Assembly (NCBI GenBank): GCA_030636965.1
Contig: DAOVVW010000041.1
Coordinates: forward strand, 1 to 7,017
DNA from: Pseudomonadota bacterium
GTDB taxonomy: Bacteria; BMS3Abin14
Length of the DNA: 7,017 nt
Reading direction: 5' to 3'
Below are positions 5,970 to 7,017 of the stretch, in pieces; the first letter of the stretch is position 1; each line of letters begins with the position of its first letter. Both the position numbers and the translations under genes were made by a program. The notes under the pieces are model-generated. The model was not told where the DNA came from. It saw only the letters and a program-made list of their open reading frames with translations, and made no database searches.

Positions 5970-6003
5970 AAAAACCGGTTACCATGCAAACGTTACAGGT
6001 TTT
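5970..6003 (-). terminator. Possible weak terminator after the ABC permease gene
   Basis: Just after the permease TGA the minus strand reads AAAAACC, about 20 bases, then GGTTTTT. The 7-bp stem is mostly A-U and the loop is long. The T run is part of the stem, so it could act in either direction. This is weaker than a normal intrinsic terminator; only its position supports it. Confidence 0.22.
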
Positions 6004-6756
6004 TCACATCTTAGCCCCCTGAAACAAAACCGCTCCCAGAATCAGAAATGCACCGGAGACGGCGCTGAGAACAAGAAGGTCAACAGCCGGCCCGAACTGG
6101 GACACACCAAGGAGGGCCCATCTGAGGCCGTCAACGCCATAAGTCAGGGGGTTGAGATAGGCAAGAACCTTTATGAAGACGGGGAGATTGTCCAGGGGAA
6201 AGAGGGCCCCGGACAGGAAGAAGATGGGCATGATCATAAAGTTGAAGATGAGCTGGAAACCGTGAGGATCCTCCATCCTGGATGCCAGGGCGACTCCCAG
6301 GCTGGAAAAGGAAAGCCCTATCAGACCCATAAAAACCAGGGCGAGTATGAGCCCCAAAGGAGAGGGAACTCTCACCCCCAGGAAAAAAGAGATCGTGAGG
6401 AAGATTATGGCCTGGATAGAAGCAGTGGTCGTTCCTCCGGCGGTCCTTCCCAGCACGATGGCAAGGCGGGGGATGGGAGCCACCAGCATAACCTTCAGAA
6501 AACCGAACTGCCGGTCCCAGATGACCGATATTCCGGAAACAGTTGAGGAGAAAAGGAGTACCATCCCCACAATGCCCGGTGCGATGTAGTCGAGATAACG
6601 CTCTCCTCCGGGGCGGATGGCGAAAGCCGACTGGAGACCCAATCCGAGAAATGCGAGGAAGAAAAAGGGCATCCCCAGGCTTCCGATAATCCGGGACGGG
6701 GACCTGAGGTAACGTATGACTTCCCTTTGCCAGATGGTGAACACTGCCTGCATCAT
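6004..6756 (-). CDS. ABC-2 type transporter permease (DrrB/NodJ/YadH-like)
   Basis: This is the inner-membrane subunit of an ABC exporter, 250 residues, the usual length for ABC-2 permeases. Six hydrophobic segments are visible at about 22-46, 57-79, 113-129, 133-156, 168-188 and 224-246. Typical ABC-2 sequences are present: the WDRQFGFLKVMLVAP coupling segment (80-94), FFLSGALFPLDNLP (179-192) between TM5 and the next loop, and NPLTYGVDGLR (202-212). It would pair with the ATPase encoded just upstream: the ATPase TGA overlaps this ATG as ATGA. A second Met follows immediately; the first is preferred because of the overlap, with GGAGG about 11 nt upstream. The family exports drugs, polysaccharides or lipids, or forms multidrug pumps. 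The substrate is not evident here. Confidence 0.93.
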   Translation of the reverse strand: MMQAVFTIWQREVIRYLRSPSRIIGSLGMPFFFLAFLGLGLQSAFAIRPGGERYLDYIAPGIVGMVLLFSSTVSGISVIWDRQFGFLKVMLVAPIPRLAIVLGRTAGGTTTASIQAIIFLTISFFLGVRVPSPLGLILALVFMGLIGLSFSSLGVALASRMEDPHGFQLIFNFMIMPIFFLSGALFPLDNLPVFIKVLAYLNPLTYGVDGLRWALLGVSQFGPAVDLLVLSAVSGAFLILGAVLFQGAKM

Positions 6757-7017
6757 CTGCCGAAAGCCCTCCGTCTCTGTCGCATCCTGTCAACGGTACT
6801 GCCGGCTTCAGGTCGGATCGTCCTGCCGGTATGGTGAATGAATACATCCTCTAAAGTCGGTTTTTTCAGAGTGACTGACTTTATATCTATTCCGGCACCC
6901 TCGGTGAGGCGAATGAGTTCCGGGATCTTGCTCTCACCTTCCGTTACGGTGATGTTTACGCGTCCGTCATGGATCCTTGGCTTGCCCGTCCAGTGGGCCC
7001 CTTCCAGCAGCAAAAGG
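6753..7017 (-). CDS. ABC-2 transporter ATP-binding protein, C-terminal part (partial)
   Basis: The reading frame enters from the right edge of the window and ends at TGA 6755-6753, so about 87 residues are seen and the Walker A, signature and Walker B motifs lie outside. What remains is the C-terminal extension found in DrrA/NatA-type ATPases: a beta-rich stretch including DGRVNITV and then the hallmark TLKKPTLEDVFIHHTGR, where the family usually has PTLEDVFLxLTGR. A basic tail follows (RMRQRRRAFGR). The TTG near 7013 is not the start; the frame continues beyond it. The ATGA overlap with the permease gene indicates a coupled two-gene exporter operon. Confidence 0.9.
   Translation of the reverse strand, partial: LLLLEGAHWTGKPRIHDGRVNITVTEGESKIPELIRLTEGAGIDIKSVTLKKPTLEDVFIHHTGRTIRPEAGSTVDRMRQRRRAFGR

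Larger units (their letters stand above)
5677..6003. other. Intergenic region between convergent units, rich in hairpins
   Basis: No supported gene is present; a minus-strand frame covering 5712-5960 is a by-product of the repeat structure and lacks a ribosome site. The stretch holds copy B of the hairpin repeat (5707-5748), the inverted repeat GGATTC/GAATCC (5752-5771), CTGAATG/CATTCAG (5833-5863) and TCCCGCC/GGCGGGA (5867-5883), then an AT-richer spacer to the end of the permease gene. Confidence 0.5.

Noticed and set aside
4761..6003. tRNA, known riboswitch or CRISPR array in the gene-poor gap
   Set aside because: I found no tRNA cloverleaf pattern, no regularly spaced repeats, and no match by eye to the conserved core of a riboswitch such as c-di-GMP-I.
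5923..6589. Long plus-strand frames opposite the ABC permease (for example 5923-6546)
   Set aside because: They are antisense shadows of the permease gene, with low-complexity polar translations and no ribosome sites. The minus-strand product has clear family motifs.

Overview
The window looks like a chromosomal segment of a Gram-negative (diderm) bacterium of moderate GC content. Evidence for this is the Sec signal peptide on a large M16 metallopeptidase, the membrane-anchored hydrolase, Shine-Dalgarno-type starts and a sigma70-like promoter. No marker gene fixes the lineage, so the taxon is left open. I see no tRNA, rRNA, CRISPR array, transposase or integrase.

Layout. (1) 121-635, minus strand: two small proteins of unknown family, joined by a GTGA stop/start overlap and transcribed away from the next block. 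(2) 692-4760, plus strand: a tight three-gene operon with gaps of 19 and 18 nt. It encodes a YihX-like HAD phosphatase, an 856-residue secreted M16 peptidase that is a fusion of two M16 halves, and a membrane-anchored alpha/beta hydrolase of the ABHD13/Bem46 type. (3) 4761-6003: about 1.2 kb without an intact conserved gene. It holds a near-consensus promoter, a short secreted-peptide reading frame that breaks into several frames (probably a decayed gene), a charged small ORF, a 14-base motif plus hairpin that occurs twice 570 bp apart, and a run of four hairpins. (4) 6004-7017, minus strand: the end of an ABC-2 type exporter operon, with the C-terminus of the ATPase (running off the right edge) overlapping the complete permease by ATGA.

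How the genes may work together. The M16 enzyme (exported) and the alpha/beta hydrolase (membrane-anchored) probably both act at the envelope, while the HAD phosphatase is cytoplasmic. Their shared transcript is clear from spacing, but a common pathway is not evident and none is claimed. The ABC exporter is a separate unit pointing towards the operon; its substrate cannot be read from the sequence.

The most interesting points are three. The M16 fusion has its zinc site only in the first half and its substrate-binding Arg/Tyr pair only in the second. The repeated hairpin element lies in the 4.8-6.0 kb gap. A good promoter there drives what seems to be a broken gene. Nothing in the window amounts to a clearly new defence or mobile system.
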